DNA from: Ancylostoma caninum
Lineage: Eukaryota > Nematoda > Chromadorea > Rhabditida > Ancylostomatidae
NCBI GenBank assembly: GCA_037903475.1
Contig: JBAJFG010000488.1
Span: 682,001 to 746,000 of the forward strand
DNA: 64,000 nt
Direction: 5' to 3'
In this document: positions 35,080 through 51,451 of the stretch, piece by piece
How the letters are laid out: the number at the start of each line of letters is the position of its first letter
How positions within the stretch are numbered: position 1 is the stretch's first letter
Translations under genes and position numbers: made by a program
Notes under the pieces: generated by a model
The model's input: the letters and a program-made list of their open reading frames with translations, nothing else
What the model was told of the DNA's origin: nothing
Databases searched by the model: none

Positions 35080-35160
35080 GGCAGCGTATGCGAAAAATCG
35101 GCTTCGGCGCACCCACAGGTCCGATTCCCGGGCCCTTCAGTAGATTTTTGCACGAGTCGT
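35080..35160 (+). repeat. Diverged tRNA-like segment
   Basis: ggtccgattcc at 35118-35128 is a one-mismatch B box, followed by agtagatttttgcacgagtc, matching the tail of the segments near 15796 and 24520. It abuts the 5' truncation point of the RTE fragment. Confidence 0.4.
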
Positions 35161-35288
35161 AATCACCTTAGAATCTAGTGTGGAGTAACGCGGATGGAAA
35201 TGTTGAGAAGTGAAGTGCGAGTAGCGACATCGATCGATTGCACATACGAGAATTCGCCTGCAGAGCCCGTCAGAACGTGGAAAAGTAG

Positions 35289-35867
35289 GGTGCTTAGACC
35301 TCGCGCTGAGGTTCTCTGACTCGAAATCAGTAAATGCTTTTCAACGCATTCATAGAAGATGATAAGCTCTATCTTCTGCCAGAGTTTGAATTTTCTAGAA
35401 CTTCATATGTTTTTGAGAGCTCGATGGGAATTGTTTCAAACTTTCGGGTCCCCGAGGAAATTTCGGTAAACGGCAAGCTCTCTTCATGGGAGTTGAGGAA
35501 GTGAAAACCTCGCAATTTGAACAGATGGTGAAAATGGAGTAAATATGTTTGGGAAATCACTGAGAAGCAGTTTGCACATATCATGAAAACTTCTCTACTA
35601 TGAGTTTTGGATGAGGAAATTCCCCATTTGAGTACAGAATATGGCTTCACGAGGTTCCCTCGTTTTCCCGCAATTAGAATGGAAAATTGATGGGAAATTC
35701 GCTAAATTTCCCATCAATTTCCCATCGAGCTCCCAAAAAAATATGAAGCGCTTGAAAGTTGGAACTCTGGCAAAGGATAGAGCTAATCGTCTTCTACGGG
35801 CATGTTGAAAAGCGTTTGCTGATATCGAGTCAGACAACTATGTACAGCACAAGGTCTAAATCGCCCT
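35289..35867. mobile_element. Foldback-type element D, copy 3, with both arms
   Basis: The left arm (gcttagacctcgcgctgagg onward) is the imperfect reverse complement of the right arm ending gtctaaatcgc; pairing extends about 130 bp. Both arms match the ends seen in copies at 15968 and 28357. No coding capacity was recognised; long imperfect arms fit a foldback MITE. Confidence 0.65.
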
Positions 35868-36519
35868 AATTTTTCATTCAAAAAATCTACTTAAAAATTT
35901 CTAAATCGAAGTATAGAGCCGAGAAGGGCAGACCTCAAATACTAATTTGGTCGAGCGTCAATGCCGCAAGTGGGAACGTCTTGCACCAAATTATATGGAA
36001 TAGAGAGGCTATCGTGACCACGAGAAAGCGGATGCATCTCGCTGAACTGCCCAACTCATAAGCGGAATCCAGAAGCCGGGCTTCATAATAGAATTCTTCG
36101 AAATTTATTATAAAACGATATTTCAGCGTAACCAGATAAAAATACAATAGCAAACAGTCTACGTTTGGTAATAATGCTCATGTGGTAAAAAATTTCTCTG
36201 AAATTGGCTAAAGGTAATCACGTTACGAGCTGAAAAATGCTCCGAACCTTGGGGATCTACATCCGTTCGGCAAGCATATTTTTTGCTCAAACCGTGCCAA
36301 ACAACTGAAGACTTCACATTTATTACATTTGTACAATAATCTAATCAGTTCACAAATGCAATTCAAGAAAAAATACTGATGGATGTTATTCACAATTTTC
36401 TCTATATATGAAAATATATGACAACTTCGTGGAATAGTAAACAGGGATGAGTTTGATATGTATAAGGAGCGGATTCGGAGGAAGATTGAGATTTTAAGGG
36501 AAAACAACTTTGCTCTTTG
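35868..36519. other. 3' flank of the PDL-1 gene
   Basis: Contains the presumed 3' UTR of the minus-strand gene ending at 36520, with AATAAA (minus strand) at 36324-36319 about 200 nt beyond the stop. Nothing else recognised. Confidence 0.45.
36319..36324 (-). promoter_or_regulatory. Polyadenylation signal of pdl-1
   Basis: AATAAA on the minus strand 196 nt after the stop codon, a normal distance for a nematode 3' UTR. Confidence 0.5.
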
Positions 36520-40686
<4,167 letters not shown>

Positions 40687-40833
40687 GTCTGCCAGGGGGT
40701 GTGGCTGCAAAACTTGTGAATTGTGGCATTGTGAAAAAATCAAGAAAATGTATTTAAAACAACGACGGCTAACAAGTACTCTAGAAGCTCTCAATGAATC
40801 CAAAACATTGAGGGATTACGTATGCAAAATGTA

Positions 40834-43017
40834 TTAAAGGCAGTGTGTCACCTCGTTTCATGGGTAGTAGATATCAACAGACTCTATGCCTTCTCGTCAC
40901 GTTGATTCCATTGATGTACGTCATGACGCCTAGAGGTGACGAAAACCTGTTTTCGGGGGGTCCGAATGTGCAGTTCACGGACCACCTGGGCGAGCGGTTC
41001 GTGAATGTGCTGGTCAGGGCGCAGCACCAGGTGGTCATTGACTAGGACTTAGTAGCGTTCTGCAGATTCAGGGGGCTTAGCACCAATGCCCGGGGCGTAG
41101 CCAACCGCTAACCGTCTACTGATGTTAGACACAAGTAGATTTCGGAGAGGCACTTCTGGAGGATCATCAAAATCGTGGCTGAAGATCACTGTCGTTCAAC
41201 CACTTGCTACATCCCCACCGTGAGAGAAAAAACACGCTCCAATGACAATTTCTTGTATCTGACAGGTCTTATAACAAGTTTCAACGAGTTCTAGCGGGAT
41301 CAAACAATTGAGATCGGTTTTTTAAGGATTTTAGCTTGAATTTGAGATGATTTAGGCTGTCTTCGCTAAATGGTACGCATTTCTTGTTGAAACTTCATTC
41401 GTCGTCTCAGTAGTGCTTATTTAAGTCATATTTTGGTACTATCTGCATTTCCTGAAAGAACGCTAAAATGTAGGTCCATTTCGGCATCTGACTGGGCTTA
41501 GTACTCCCCAACCGACACTGACCACCTAGTGCTGTGCCCAGACTTCGGCAGGAACATTACTCAAGGCAAGCGGGACTTCGTGAAGATAAAGTGAGCAAAG
41601 GGGAGTTCGTAGTTGGGACTTGTCGAATAACCATAAACTCCCTTGCAGATTAGAGTAAGAAAAGAGACTGAACCGAAGAATTTTTTTCAATTGGTTCTGT
41701 AAAATCTGTCTGAAATAAGAACAGAATTAAGGCTTGTTTAAGAAACACAGTTAAAAAGGTCCCCAGCATTGTTGTTACGGAAGGAATACTGATCAAATTT
41801 CGTGATATGTTTAGAGATACCATTCTTCCTTCAACTGCAAAAAGAAATTGGAATTAATTGACTTTGACAGGAGGTTGGGGGCTATCATGCGAAAATCCTG
41901 CCAGGAGCACTGCTTTCAGCGCTTGTAAAAGGACAGGTTCTGCCCAGATCTTGCTGAGACCATGTATAAGGCTGCAACTGGCAGCGCTCTATTTAAATCC
42001 GAAAGAGAATTGGATTTAATTGATTTTGATAGGAGTAACAGCTGAAAAAGTACCTAGCAGTACCCACAGTATCGTTGGTACTGAATGAATAGTACTCAAA
42101 CTTTATAAATAGATTTCTGACACTAGTGTCCCGCCAACTGCCGGAGGGAAATAGAATTAATTGATTTTGAGAGGAGATATTGCTTTGGAATCCTTTGAAC
42201 CCTAACTTTACCCTAAAAGTTGGGGTTCAGCACCGGTCCAAAGAATTGTCATCAAACAACTTTCCTAAAAATCAATTATTTCAATTTCTGCTAGAGCGGT
42301 TAGCTTCAGGAGAGGAAGCTCGTTTCAATGAATATGAAAGCTGCCGCGTTCTCTCGGTTACTGCGAAAAAAATTAGATAAAAAGCAGTCTCCAGCACCAC
42401 TTCGACACAACTTCCTCAAATAACTCTTTCCAAAAGCAAATATTTCCAATTTCGCTCACACTGTTGTCTTCAGAAAGTATTGCTCTATCAAAGTAATGAC
42501 AAAAACCTGCGCAATCTCCACCCTTTTTCAAATTTTAGCTGCAAATTTAAAAAATTATAACATGGTGCTGCCATGTTGACGTGCTCCACTGCACTTATTA
42601 GCACTTGTTAACTCGTGTGGACCCACCGATGAGCATTATAAAAATGAAACTACTGTTCTTCGCACAAACTTGTTTTAACTTGTTTGCTTACAATTGGGGC
42701 TTCGTAGATTTTTGGCTAGGTCAAAGGGGACCTCGTAATTTTTTCTGCTCGAGCTAAGCTTGTGCCGAACTCTGGCTGTGCCCTGCCCGCCACGTCTGCA
42801 CCGTTGGCAACACGTCCTGACGTGTCAGATCGATAAGATCAACGGCTTCATGCGTCTACTCAGCTCGACAAACTGTTTGAAAACCCCGTCTTGGAAAACG
42901 TTTTAAAAAACGGGTTTAAAGACTGTTTCGTAACATTTTAAATACACAGCTGGATTCAGGAGATTCAGAATCTGCTAAAATGTCGAACACGAAAACGAGG
43001 TGACACACTGCCTTTAA
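40834..43017. mobile_element. TTAA-flanked element, 2.2 kb
   Basis: TTAA at 40834-40837 followed by AGGCAGTGTGTCACCTCG, and the reverse complement ending in TTAA at 43014-43017. TTAA duplications are typical of piggyBac-type transposons. The interior holds three spaced copies of a gaattaattgattttga-like motif (about 41855, 42012, 42150) but no transposase frame. It lies just upstream of the pdl-1 start (40686) and may affect its promoter. Confidence 0.75.
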
Positions 43018-43853
43018 CATGAGGAGCACACACCTGGGTAGCAGAACAGAAAGTACAAATGCCTAAGTAAAACTGGCAGTATAGAGCTACTTTATTCCTT
43101 CGAAGGCCTATAAAATGAATAATGATCTAGGGTACTCAGTAGCTGTTCCTTATATGCATGTCACTAGTTTCCTCCAAGAGGAGGCGTTGGTTCACATAAC
43201 AAAACTAACTTTTTTATACTGTTACTAACATTTGAGGTAAAGTACTAACATTTGAGGTAAAGAAGGTGGGAAATTACTGGAATAAAGAGCAATGCTAATC
43301 ACTGCATACTGTACATTTGTAAATCGTTTTGACGGAACTGAACGAAAGTTAACGGAGAAGAGAGAAAAAAATAATTTTAACAACAATTTTAACTAAACGT
43401 GACTAGAAATGATGGAAAAAGTGGTATTTAACAAAAACCGGGTAGCAGGGGTGTTCATCCCGCGAGTAAGCCGTGTATTGTCCAACAGCTAGAGCGAGGA
43501 TAGGATGAGTAGCAGAAGCTAAGCATATCTCATGACTTATCCTGAATCCATAACGGTTCAATCACAGTGAAACTTTGGCCATACGTACGACGGAAGACCC
43601 ACAGCAGCTCCGGGACAACAGGACGATCGGGTGCCTACTACACAACACACGACTTCGAACTGTTTATTTATTTTGTCAGTTCGAAGTACTCTTCCGCTTT
43701 CAAGCAAATAAGCCTTGCAGACGCAGCGGCACACAGAGTGCGTTTAACCGAACAAATTGAGGCGTACAGTTCTTGCACGGAGCGTGCACGGAGAATTCCA
43801 AGAAGAGAGAGGTCCATGCACACACGACATAGGTACCTTCATGAGGATACATG
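43018..43853. other. Unassigned interval
   Basis: No gene recognised. An 11-bp inverted repeat (acttcgaactg / cagttcgaagt) around 43652-43688 encloses an AT-rich loop. A direct repeat of actaacatttgaggtaaag occurs near 43225-43262. Confidence 0.4.
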
Positions 43854-44031
43854 GCAGTGGCGGGTGCAGAGGGGAGAGAAGGATTATTTAAGAGAGGTCC
43901 CAATCCTAATTCTTTTATTATTTTCAGTTTTAAGGGTCTCCGCCTGCTTTTTGGCCGTTCAGACCCCGGAGCTGGAGGAGACCCAACTTTTCTTTCAAAC
44001 TCCTTCAGCCCACGTTCTGTGTCCGCTATTA
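43854..44031. mobile_element. Diverged hAT-type MITE
   Basis: Left end CAGTGGCGGGTGCAG, interior gtctccgcc and agacccaacttttctt, right end ctgtgtccgct correspond to the copies at 19210 and 19505, shortened and mutated. The plus-strand open frame that crosses it (43567-44067) is therefore chance. Confidence 0.6.
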
Positions 44032-44341
44032 CTCCATTTTACAGTTGAGCCCTACGAAAATTTGTAGCTCTCCAAAAGAGAAGAACAAATATGGCAGGTA
44101 TAAGCAAGGAGTGTACTAAAAGCAGATCCTCATTCCAGACTATTCTTGAAATTTTGCAGAAATAGAATCTGTACATGCTACCGAGAGCAAAGTGCAACGT
44201 AGACACACGGAACATATCATAAAAATGACGTCTAAATGTCAAAGCTCATTATCTTCGACGAAAATGTGCAGAGATTATTCCAGCGTGGAGAGTAAGTCCA
44301 CATTATGCCAACATTTCAAATAAGAAGTGATATGAAACACT

Positions 44342-44918
44342 TTAAAGGCAGTGTCCAGTCAAAAATTTCGATACTTCAATTCCTCCATCCTGTTACTCTA
44401 CTCGACGAGCTGATTGCAACTGTATAGGTTTTATCCGTGGAAATCTTGAAATATGTGGTTTTTGGAAGGTTGAAAGTTATGATGTGGACAAGTTGTCCGG
44501 TGCAAAATGAAAAGGAGGCAATAAGGCTTCTCGAGCTCTCGAACTTTTGGACAAACCAGCTAATTATTGCTACAGATGATCCTAAGGAACATTTTCTTGA
44601 TTGCTTCTAGCTTTTTTCCACTGGTATTTCTACTAGTAATCTTTTTTTTTTGAAATTTGGAGCGAAATTCTGAATTGATGTTGATTAAAAACCTGTCCAA
44701 TTTAACGATGCGTGTTCAACAAGATCGAACATATTGGTGTGAGTTCCATCCACAACACAAGAGAATAGAGAGGGACCAGACTGTTAGACAGTAAAACATG
44801 CCTTTACAATCTTAAGCATGACTTAACATGTTTTCACGAAATCTTCGAAAGGGCGGAGCGGGCACTGGATTGGCTTTGGGTACCACTAGTGAAGATTCTG
44901 CCTGGACACTGCCTTTAA
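44342..44918. mobile_element. TTAA-flanked MITE, 577 bp
   Basis: TTAA plus AGGCAGTGTCCAG at the left and the exact reverse complement (ctggacactgcct plus TTAA) at the right. Same family of ends as 40834-43017. No coding capacity. Confidence 0.8.
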
Positions 44919-47900
44919 GCCGTGGTGGTTAGTAGGCATCGATACCATTCGGGAAGTATGCGCATCGACGACGAGTGAACGGCATTCTGAAACTCTCCTC
45001 GGAACTCTAAACTGCAACTCGAAATTCCTCATTTTTTTGCGAACAAAAAACAGATCCCGTTGCGTATAAGGACGAGTTATCCTCGCATGTCAAACAAAAA
45101 AATTGACATAAAGGAGCAGCTGTAGTTGGATATGGAGGCTCTTAAGCTCAGCTTCGATTAAGTGTCTGGTCCGAACGGAAATTTGCCCCATATAAAAACT
45201 TCAATCATTCAAGACGTTTGTCGTCTGCGATGGCTATTCAGGTGCTCCAAAATGCAAGATCCACCACTGGGTTTCCATTGGGCAGAAGAGGAATATGGGG
45301 GAGTAGTAGTGCGACTCTTCCTGCAGCAATTCACGGTAGAAGTGCAACTTTAACGGATAAGTTTTTCTCCTTATATTACGAGTTCTGGATTTAACTAAAT
45401 CAAAATTTCGTAACATATGAACGACCACTAACATCTAGGCTCACGCTCAAACTGCCACAAGGTGAGTACGTAGGAGACAAAAGCGGAAGCATTCACATTC
45501 CTGAACAGCTCTTCCACAGACGTCATTTGAGCCTAAGCTACGCTGACTGACGTTGTTTCCTCACAACGAGGCGATAAAAGGCCCGTCCTTGCCTGATTTC
45601 AAGGAACCCAGCAACAACGTTGCCTTAAAGGCAGCATCCACGGAAAATTTTGCTTGAGATTTCGACGTAATCTGAGGTATTTTAGTGCGCTGAACACATT
45701 CGGATTTCTGAAATACGCCTAAACTATGGATTTTTCAGGTATTTATTACTGATTATTCAGTTTTGTAATTAGTATTTTCATTAATATTGTCTTCCTTTCG
45801 GGTCCCCAAAGCTGATTTACCTTCCAGTTGAGCTCACTCGAAGTTCAGGGGAGTTTTCGGAGTTTTTCTTTCACAATCATACCGAGAAGACAATGAATGG
45901 ATGGATGGAGAGGAGAGTATAGATCCCAGAGGACTTTCGAATAAGATTTGGAGTCAGAGTGGGGCAGATTGTCCAAGAAGATTGCTTCTATCGACCGCGA
46001 ATTGGTTGCTAATTCAAAAAGACCCCGCAACTTGCTTTTGCAACCACAAAAGTCGGGCGAAATGGACTTTGTTCGAGAGATTGCTCCAAGCCAAAACGGC
46101 GCTTCGGCCAGCTGACCACATGAGTAAACAGTCATGCGATCGTCGGAGAAGCTATAAAAATAGGAGAGAAAAGTAGCTCGCGAGCGTATTAGCCAGACAC
46201 GCAATCTACTTCATCAAAATGCACTTATTTCCAGAAAATTCCAAGGTGAAGGAGATTTAGCGCACGTGTCACACTTCTATAACAAGAATCCTCTTGAAAA
46301 GCGAGTAAGATAGAGCCCTGGATAGGAGCGACCCCTTCAGCACTGATTAGCTACCCTCATCGCATGAGTGTGAGAAATTTCAGTTTCCTTGAAGATCTCC
46401 CCTACCGGAAGCAGCATCGGATGTTTAAGCATTAGTTGCTGTCGAAGATAGGAACAAAACTACAGGAGTGGCTGGAAAGTATTGGCTTCACGGGAAAAAA
46501 ATATTTTTTCTCTCAATAGCTAACTTTGTGTTCATTATTGCTTCTTATACACAACTACATGACTACTCAGCTTTGCAGTATATTTCCTGAGTGACCTGCC
46601 TTGACTTGACGACACGGCTTCATCTTTGTCTTAACAGAAGGCACTGTACGCCGTTCGAGTACTAATTATTCTGTGCACGCGATATTCTTATACTCTAGTT
46701 TCTCCCTCACAAATAGAGAAATTCATTGGACTCGAATCCATGCTTTAGGAGGGTCACTGGTTTTTGTTAGGGAGTCCTAGAATGTCGACTTCAGAAATGC
46801 GGTGCTTGGATGCGAACGTGGTCTTGCTCTAGCTTCATGTTGGGGTTGCTTTAATTTTATGCGATAAGCACTTTACTAGGAGTCTCATCTTGACAGAGCT
46901 TGGCATGGATTTCACCATCTTAATGTGGTAACCAAAGGCGTCACAAATCAGAGGTGTCGCCACTGCAAGGACTACTCCCGAAACTATCACATCTCTATGT
47001 GACGACCACAGCGTGACGGTCTTCCTTCTTCTAAAGAGTCATCAACTCCTAATGAAGGGCTGACGATGGTTCTGAGGATCGTGAACGAGGTCGTTGATGA
47101 AATCCTTCTCATCAATCCACAACACAACCTCGGGTAGAGCAATGGGAAGCAAGCAGAAATTTTTCTGCAGCAATTTCTTCCATTTCTCAGTGTTGATGCA
47201 GAGACTGGTTTTTCTTCACCGAAAAAGTAACACCGAAACTAATTGTGTGACTGCACAATCCTGAATCTAGAGGTCACAACGCCAATCTAGAGGTCATTCA
47301 ATAAACATGAGAAAAAAGAAAAACGTGCCCATCGATTCTAGCACGAGCCTGTTATGTTCACCATTAGGATGATGTTTCCTCAGATGCACATATGCTACAA
47401 GAGAAACTTCCAAAACAACACAGTCACAGTGGTACATAAGAACCAGATTTGATTGGTCGCTGTTGTGTTTATAGAGAAAGCAACAAATTAAAGAACTTTT
47501 TTTACATTTTTGAAGCGACAAAGTTAAAATTTGATGAAAGGCCTCAACACAACGCTACTACTCAAAGTTGTTACCAACAATTTCCAGCAGTTGGTAGTTA
47601 GGATGGAGGAAGTTGGATGGTGTGGCTAAAAATGACTGGGTTTGTTATCAGTAGGGAAGGCAGAGGAATCCTAAGAATCCTTTTTTTTTTGTCGCTGCCA
47701 CAATTAATTTGTTTGGAGAAAACGACAACTTACATAGATGGTCTAGTTCGACCACTCTGGAAAATCTAGCAAGAAAAAAAGGTGATTTGAACACAGTTAA
47801 TTCAGGCGGTTCTCCACGGAAGAAATAAAGAAATCTTCTGAATTCAGAACGTGTATGAGAATGATGTGTGGTTTTTGGTTAAAGAAAATATGTTAACTCC

Positions 47901-48106
47901 AAGTGACAACGGAAAAATTCCATATTTCGAATATGCTCCATCGACAGCTACAATTTCTCCATGTTTTTGTTGGATTGAAGATTTTTTTTTGTCCCAGAAG
48001 AATTTCTCCCCTTGTGATCCTAAACGTCAGGGCATTTTTTTCGCAGATTCAAACGAATTGAAGCGCTAAACAAAAAGGGTATGAAAAGCTTCCAGATAAC
48101 TGATGT
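44919..48106. other. 3.2-kb interval without a supported gene
   Basis: Contains a single TTAA-family end at about 45623 (ccttaaaggcagcatccac) and a fragment of the hAT MITE near 45785 (tcgggtccccaaa). A 119-codon minus-strand frame at 46204-45845 has no recognisable domain or clear splice context. Nothing else stands out. Confidence 0.4.
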
Positions 48107-48356
48107 ATAGAAAATAATTGAAACGCTTAATGCTAAACGAGAGAACGACAGAGGAAAGATGTGTACGTATACGCAAGGACAATTTGAAGAGATGCGCACG
48201 AACGAAATTGACGAGGCCTGCAGCCTGGAGCGCACTCGCAGGAGCCTCGTCGAAATCGAACGCGCCAGCCAGCCCGCCAGGAGCCCCGTTGCCCGAGGCA
48301 ACATCGGATGCTCACTTCTCCGATCTTCCTGCCTCCAGTTCCTCAGAGTGAAGAAA
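48107..48356 (+). CDS. Possible coding exon, unknown protein
   Basis: An island of higher GC content with an open plus-strand frame (ETLNAKRENDRGKMCTYTQG, EEMRTNEIDEACSLERTRRS, ASQPARSPVARG) ends at a good donor (AAAG|GTAATT). The content is highly charged and coil-like. The minus strand also has an open, alanine-rich frame over 48300-48170, so strand is uncertain. No partner exon was found. I do not recognise the product. Confidence 0.25.
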
Positions 48357-49047
48357 GGTAATTTCTCGACGATAAATCAGCCCACATTTAGAAATTAATG
48401 GAGAGAATTCTGTGAATAATAGGAATTGTTCGTGAAAATAAGCTTAAAAAAGAGCGAAAAAGAGGAAATGAAATCGCGATAATGTTGGCTGCCAAGAAAT
48501 TTATAATCTCCTAGAACTGAGGGATGAGTCACAATGTATGAAGGTAGAACCCGGAGGGGTCGGTCGGTGTATGCACCCAGATGTCCGAATTCCGCCCGGA
48601 CTATGCAAACAGTGCATTGTCCCGCTATTTAGAACCGGCTTTGAAGGAAATCTTCTCAATTACTTGGTCCGTTATACTTACCATTCAGTGAAATGTATTT
48701 GACTGAATAGTATTCGAGGGTGTTTTGCTCCGGAGTTGCAGGCCGATTCACTGCATTCGGCGGCACTAAAAATCAGCACTGATGGCTTCCAATAAATATT
48801 TTCTTGTTATCTCGTTATCTCGCAAGTCTCCTGGGCGAATTTCTGATTTCTGAATAGAGAAACTCCAGCTCTATTCAGCAAAACCTAGCATGTCGTAAAA
48901 TATTCCACCAGTGCAGAGAAATTAGCCAGCAAACGATCTATAATAACTTATGTCCCTCCCCCTGCCTCCTCCCCTCCTATGTCAAGTAAAGTGTAAGCAG
49001 TTATAAATACCATCAGTAGTATTCATGAGTGATGAACGTCTACATGC
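48357..49047. other. Unassigned interval
   Basis: No exon, inverted-repeat element or RNA gene recognised. Confidence 0.35.
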
Positions 49048-49330
49048 ACACTCAGGCACTCTACTCAGGAATTTTTGGGACCAAATCAACTTGTGCGTGA
49101 CCTAGAGGACACTGATGTCAACGATAAAACTGACCTCAGCGGCAGTAAAAAAAAATTAGACTGGCGCCACTCCGAAATGGGAAGAGAGTGAAGACTCATC
49201 GATGACCACATGTCTCACGAAAAGTCCAGACATGGATGATTGCGCCCTGCCTTCGCAATGCGGAGAGGTGCCAGTCCAGCGCTGTTCTGCTGACTACAAC
49301 GCTAGTTTTTAGCGGATGCTTTGCCGTTGG
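49048..49330 (+). repeat. Direct repeat upstream of the small-gene arm, copy 1
   Basis: Blocks such as aatcaacttgtgcgtgacct, cgacgataaaactg and actcatcgatgaccacatgt recur in the same order and orientation at 53679-54130. Both copies lie upstream of plus-strand members of the small-gene array, so the block may be part of a duplicated upstream module. Confidence 0.6.
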
Positions 49331-49434
49331 ACCTTTGGCTGCTCAGTTTGACTATCGCTCACTTGTTTACTTCCAAAAGAGCCATTCCATCCGTTCAAAG
49401 TCCCTGCACTGAGGCGGTGCATGCTTGAAGCGGT

Positions 49435-49497
49435 AGCGCCTAGCGTGATAATCGAGCTGGGTCTTGATCAATCACTTTTGCCAACGTAACAGCTCTA
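49435..49497 (+). promoter_or_regulatory. Orphan promoter homologous to that of the 56-kb small gene
   Basis: Sequence ending cttttgccaacgtaac corresponds to ccttcgccaacggaac just before the TATA box of the gene at 56179-56492. Homology stops exactly where the TATA box should follow, and an unrelated segment starting cagggtgactgaaaaatatt begins at 49499. No intact copy of the gene follows on the right. Confidence 0.5.
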
Positions 49498-50060
49498 CAG
49501 GGTGACTGAAAAATATTGGCGCGTTTTTTTTTTTTTGAAATTGATAGATATCTGTTAAATCATATTTGGAGGAAACGATGGCCAAAATATAGCCCCCTTG
49601 AAACAAAGTAACTTTAACAGATTTTCTCAGCAGAACTTACTTCCTGTACATGGAGAAAATCGACATTGACTCCCTTGAACGCCCATGTACCTGGGTTCTC
49701 TTTGAAAACTGATGAAAGGTCTCGGCACATTCCCGACCGCGGCCCATTCAACTGCTCTGCTTGAGCCTTATTTGTAGGGATGTTAGCTAGCAACAAATTC
49801 CTTTTTTAAGACTGGCTCAACTTACAGAGATGAGGACGAATGAGGTTAGATAACTTGTGGCGCACCGGCATCTCTGCGGTCGCTCGTTTGAAGCTTGTAC
49901 ATGGACGAATTGTGGACATTTTGACATTTTGAAACAAATCATGGACATACTATTAAATGAGGTGTTTTTATTTCATCGGTTAGAAAAAATTGGACCGAGA
50001 GAGCATATTTTTGAAAACACAGAGCTTTTGAGCACGCCAATACTTCCCAGCCATCCTGTA
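49498..50060 (+). other. Disrupted fourth small-gene position
   Basis: Starts with an element-like end (tacagggtgactg, with a T13 run); no opposite end was found. An open plus-strand frame at 49857-50126 overlaps the expected site of exons 2 and 3 but does not resemble the family. Homology to the right arm resumes at about 50060. The gene seems destroyed here. Confidence 0.4.
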
Positions 50061-50176
50061 AATGCCCCCTCTCATGGCGTCTTTGATGATGTTATGCTCG
50101 CATTGATCTTGCTTGATCTTGCCTAGCACAGCTAGTCTCCTTTTCATGTACAGACAACTTAGAAAACATTTATGTA

Positions 50177-51451
50177 TTAGGTTGGTGCAAAAATAATGCG
50201 CGTTTTCATGCCTTTGATTCCAAACCTCATAACTCCTTTCAAAATCGATCTTCTTCAATAGGCTTACAACTATTGTAATCCGCAAATCTTTAGCAATAAG
50301 ATAGAAGTTCTCCGACTACCGTGCATTTCTGACAGGACCTTCTAGAATCAACGAACTTCCGGAGGGCAGTTTTGGTATCACTTTAGTCTTTGAGAAAATT
50401 CTCCCGGAAGAAGTAGTCCAGGTTCTCGGGGAAGCGGTAGTCGGTGAGCGAGAAGCTTGCTGATTATGATGTAGGAGTCCGAGCTTCCTAGCTCAGTTGC
50501 TCGAATCTGTGAAGAATCTGTCGTGCAGGGTGTGCATGGACGGTACCGAGTAGGAGTGAAGAATCCATTTTATTGAGCAACGCTGGGGTCACGCCGTTAA
50601 GTTTCTAATTTATTTCATTTACGTCTTGAAACCACTTACCAGATTAGGAAGAATGAATGGGTTGCAGTGAGCAATTTTGGCAGCAGTTCAGCACAAAGTC
50701 GCCGTGACCTTATTTTGGTGTTGCTTTGGTTTCTGGGAGCGTTTCGGTGCATGTTCCTCGTCCAACTGTTGAGCAAGGCACCTCATTTTGTCAAAGAGGG
50801 TTATACTTCATATTTAATCACTAAGCGACCGACTGTTTGGTCGCAATTTTTTCACTACAAAGGTGCGAAGCACACCTCTCAACGAGGATCAATGTGCTAC
50901 ATGTTCAGTATACGCGACGTCAACTCGTCGAGCTTTTTCATCCTTCCATTTTTACTGAAGGGAGGGATGGTCTGACAACAATCACCGGCAATGTTCTGCA
51001 AAACCAAATATTTTGTTTTGGATGGGTGCTGTTTGATAATTGTCATCAGTTGGGGGTCGCAAACCCCAGGAAGACCTATGCGACATTCCTTACTTTCGAA
51101 GCCAGGCACACCAAGCCGAGAAATTCGGGAGCAGCTCGGCGGAATGCATTCGCTCACACTCCCTTCGCCAAAACTATGGTGGTATTCTGAGCGATTCCTG
51201 CTGCGATGCCGTCGAGTATCAGCCCGCTGAAAAAAGTTTGGCAAAAAACTTGTTTTGGAGCCTTTCGTTCCACAACTAAAAATTCTCCAAAAACATGAAC
51301 TTCGCTCAAAATGCATGAGATATTTGAAAAGGCCATGAAATTTGCTACAAAACAATGTGCAACTTCTCATACCGATGATAAGAAACACAGGAGGTTTTCT
51401 GCACCGAAGATGAAGCAGCGAAAAACGCGCATTATTTTTGCACCAACCTAA
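50177..51451 (-). mobile_element. mariner element, 1275 bp, inactive transposase
   Basis: Inverted ends ttaggttggtgcaaaaataa (about 30 bp, essentially perfect) with TA duplications at 50175-50176 and 51452-51453. Minus-strand transposase remains include APKRSQKPKQHQNKV (about 50750), a DNA-R-PH-like segment (TVHAHPARQILHRFEQLS, about 50530) and the C-terminal LTDYRFPENLDYFF with TALRKFVDSR (about 50430-50340). Many stops and frame changes make it inactive. The right arm of the palindrome keeps the empty site near 56035. Confidence 0.92.

Noticed and set aside
35100..35140. tRNA gene
   Set aside because: Only the T-arm-like B box is present; acceptor and anticodon arms cannot be formed, so it is treated as a SINE-like remnant.
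43567..44067. 166-codon plus-strand open frame
   Set aside because: Its second half is a decayed hAT MITE and its first half has no recognised domain or start context.
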